The notes beneath the pieces are model-generated. The model was given only the letters and a program-made list of their open reading frames with translations, was not told the DNA's origin and ran no database searches. DNA of 7,293 nt from Verrucomicrobiota bacterium (GTDB lineage Bacteria; Verrucomicrobiota; Verrucomicrobiia; Limisphaerales; UBA9464): contig JAPLUH010000132.1 of NCBI GenBank assembly GCA_026397675.1, positions 1 to 7,293 of the forward strand, read 5' to 3'. The position numbers were made by a program, and so were the translations under genes. Shown in pieces: positions 6,053-7,293 of this stretch (positions within the stretch are counted from its first letter, which is position 1; each line of letters begins with the position of its first letter).

Positions 6053-6367
6053 TTAGGCGAAATCGTATACCGTGACCTTCTGCCACAGAGCGCGGCAATG
6101 TTCGACGAACTTCAAATGTTCCGGATGAATCTGGTACTCATCTTGGGCCTGCTTGCTGGGGAAGATCAGGTTTAGGGCCACCTGATAAGATTGGTCCACC
6201 ACGGGACGGGGGCTGCCCACCATCCGGCCCATGTGAAATTGGATCACGCCCGGGATCGGCTTCAGGTACTTCTCGCCTCCGGCAATGAGTTCATCGGCGG
6301 CTGTGGGGTTGGCGGGGTCGGTCCAGAAAATGACGACGTGAGAGAACTGGCTTGAAGGTGTGCTCAT
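6053..6367 (-). CDS. Dabb family (stress-responsive alpha/beta barrel) protein
   Basis: The 104-residue protein has the length and motifs of the Dabb family, dimeric ferredoxin-like alpha/beta barrels. It shows S-H-V-V-I-F-W (9-15) in the first strand, the L-K-x-I-P-G-V-I-Q-F-H-M-G (36-48) segment, S-Y-Q-V-A-L-N-L-I-F (60-69), and the hallmark Y-Q-I-H-P-E-H-L-K-F (78-87) helix start. His10, Tyr78, His81 and His84 are the polar residues usually conserved in the barrel. Some members are plant stress proteins or cyclases, but for most bacterial members the substrate is unknown, so no reaction is assigned. No signal peptide is visible, so a cytoplasmic location is likely. The ATG at 6367 is the only sensible start; no Shine-Dalgarno is evident in the AT-rich leader just upstream. 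The hydrolase lies 118 bp upstream on the same strand; a shared transcript is possible but not shown. A strong terminator follows. Confidence 0.88.
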   Translation of the reverse strand: MSTPSSQFSHVVIFWTDPANPTAADELIAGGEKYLKPIPGVIQFHMGRMVGSPRPVVDQSYQVALNLIFPSKQAQDEYQIHPEHLKFVEHCRALWQKVTVYDFA

Positions 6368-6443
6368 GGTGTTGAAAATAAAACGATCACATTCGGCTGA
6401 ACCTCAGGGACCAAGATCCCCAAGGCGCGCCGTGGGTGAATGC

Positions 6444-6483
6444 TGGTCGCAGCCGACCCTCGATGCCAAGAAAATGGTCGCAG
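6444..6483. repeat. 9-bp direct repeat in the hydrolase-Dabb spacer
   Basis: TGGTCGCAG occurs at 6444-6452 and again at 6475-6483, 31 bp apart (about three helical turns), immediately downstream of the hydrolase stop. The first copy overlaps a small inverted repeat, GGTCG/CGACC (6445-6449 and 6454-6458), with a CAGC loop. There is no T-run, so it is not a terminator. It may be chance. Confidence 0.25.
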
Positions 6484-6485
6484 GC

Positions 6486-7293
6486 CTATTTGCGCGTCGG
6501 TTGGGCGAAGGCGGCCGATTCGCGGGCGGCGCGGGTTTCCAATCCGGGTTTCTGGAGAAAACCGCAGTCGCGGAACCAGTCGATGAAGCGGTCCTGCCAT
6601 TTGCCGAAAGGGATGCCATTGCGATCAGCAAGGCCTGCCGACATTCGGGAACCGTCCGGAAGGGCTTCGCCCGGATGACGACCATGGCCATACAAGTGCA
6701 TCTCTACATTGGGAACACCGGCCCTGAGCATGGCGTCGTAATATTCCAGGGCCCAAATGGCATGGCTGCGGTCTCCTGAGCTCGGGCAGGTAACAAATGC
6801 TGGCGGAACATTTATGGGGATTTCGGGATGCGCTCCGCGGGCGAAGGGGGAAGGCCCCGGATAGACCAGCACAGTGAAGTCAGGGCGCGCGGAGATGTTG
6901 CCAAACACTCCATTGGTCTGGGTGCGATCGAATTCCGGGTAGAACAGGGCGGCGGGCGCTGACAGTTCAGCGCCTGCCGAGAAGCCCATGATGCCAATGC
7001 GTTTGGGGTCGATGTTCCAACGCGCCGCGTGGGCGCGAACCAGCCGGATGGCCTGAAGGGCGTCATTCACCGCGTGCTTCTGGACATAGTAGCCGTCGGC
7101 CCGCAGGCGGTTGCGCAAGATAATGGTGCTGACCCCGTATTGGTGGAAATAGGGCACGAAGTCCGCACTTTCTGAACCCACGTTCAGCGTCCGATGCCCT
7201 CCGCCCGCGGCCAGAATCACGGCCGCACCCGTGTTGAGCCCTCCCTCGACCGTGTGCACCTCGATGGAGGGGTTGTGGATGTTGGTGATCCAG
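6486..7293 (-). CDS. Alpha/beta hydrolase, esterase-like (N-terminus beyond right edge)
   Basis: The frame is open to the right edge, giving 268 codons before the TAG at 6488-6486. A GTG at 7259 is in frame, but the residues before it (W-I-T-N-I-H-N-P-S-I-E) match the usual opening strand of this esterase group, so the true start is outside the window. Visible features are an oxyanion-hole segment A-A-G-G-G-H-R, a nucleophile elbow G-F-S-A-G-A-E with the serine codon at 6980-6978, a probable acid Asp in S-G-D-R-S-H (6773-6771) and a probable catalytic His in Y-G-H-G-R-H (codon 6686-6684, with a second His at 6677-6675). This order fits acetyl- or carbohydrate-esterase-like hydrolases (BD-FAE or acetylxylan-esterase type); the substrate is not determined. 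Whether a signal peptide exists cannot be seen. The C-terminus F-I-D-W-F-R-D-C-G-F-L is the normal family end, followed by a short variable tail. Confidence 0.88.
   Translation of the reverse strand, partial: WITNIHNPSIEVHTVEGGLNTGAAVILAAGGGHRTLNVGSESADFVPYFHQYGVSTIILRNRLRADGYYVQKHAVNDALQAIRLVRAHAARWNIDPKRIGIMGFSAGAELSAPAALFYPEFDRTQTNGVFGNISARPDFTVLVYPGPSPFARGAHPEIPINVPPAFVTCPSSGDRSHAIWALEYYDAMLRAGVPNVEMHLYGHGRHPGEALPDGSRMSAGLADRNGIPFGKWQDRFIDWFRDCGFLQKPGLETRAARESAAFAQPTRK

Noticed and set aside
6360..6779. Plus-strand open frame antisense to the hydrolase C-terminus and spacer.
   Set aside because: It overlaps the catalytic His region of a well-supported gene and shows no domain.

Overview
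The window looks like chromosomal DNA from a GC-rich Gram-negative bacterium, most likely of the PVC group and probably Verrucomicrobiota. This placement is inferred from three features read by eye: a secreted PQQ-type beta-propeller protein opening with a W-P-E-W-R-G-P-G-G motif, an orphan pseudopilin, and an IS4-type transposase tail. No database comparison was possible.

Layout, left to right. Positions 3-176 (+) hold an open frame entering from the left edge that resembles the C-terminus of an IS4-family transposase. A short perfect palindrome follows at 185-198. On the minus strand, 266-1207 is accD, the acetyl-CoA carboxylase carboxyltransferase beta subunit, with its zinc finger intact. 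Its start codon faces a divergent intergenic region of about 280 bp that carries two inverted repeats, one over the accD ribosome binding site. On the plus strand come a secreted PQQ-like beta-propeller protein (1490-2818) and a DUF1415 protein (2815-3441) that overlap by ATGA. After a 194-bp gap with small repeats come lepA, encoding elongation factor 4 (3636-5429), and, 15 bp later, a small pseudopilin-like protein (5445-5912). A strong intrinsic terminator at 5980-6019, oriented for the minus strand, separates these from two minus-strand genes: a Dabb-domain protein (6053-6367) and a partial alpha/beta hydrolase running off the right edge (6486-7293).

The genes do not form an obvious single pathway. 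accD serves fatty-acid synthesis and lepA serves translation; both are core functions. The propeller protein, pseudopilin, Dabb protein and hydrolase are accessory or poorly characterised. I see no convincing new multi-gene system, CRISPR array, tRNA or rRNA. The points most worth a second look are the transposase tail at the left edge, the long inverted repeat between accD and the propeller gene, the hairpin covering the accD ribosome binding site, and the tight lepA-pseudopilin spacing.
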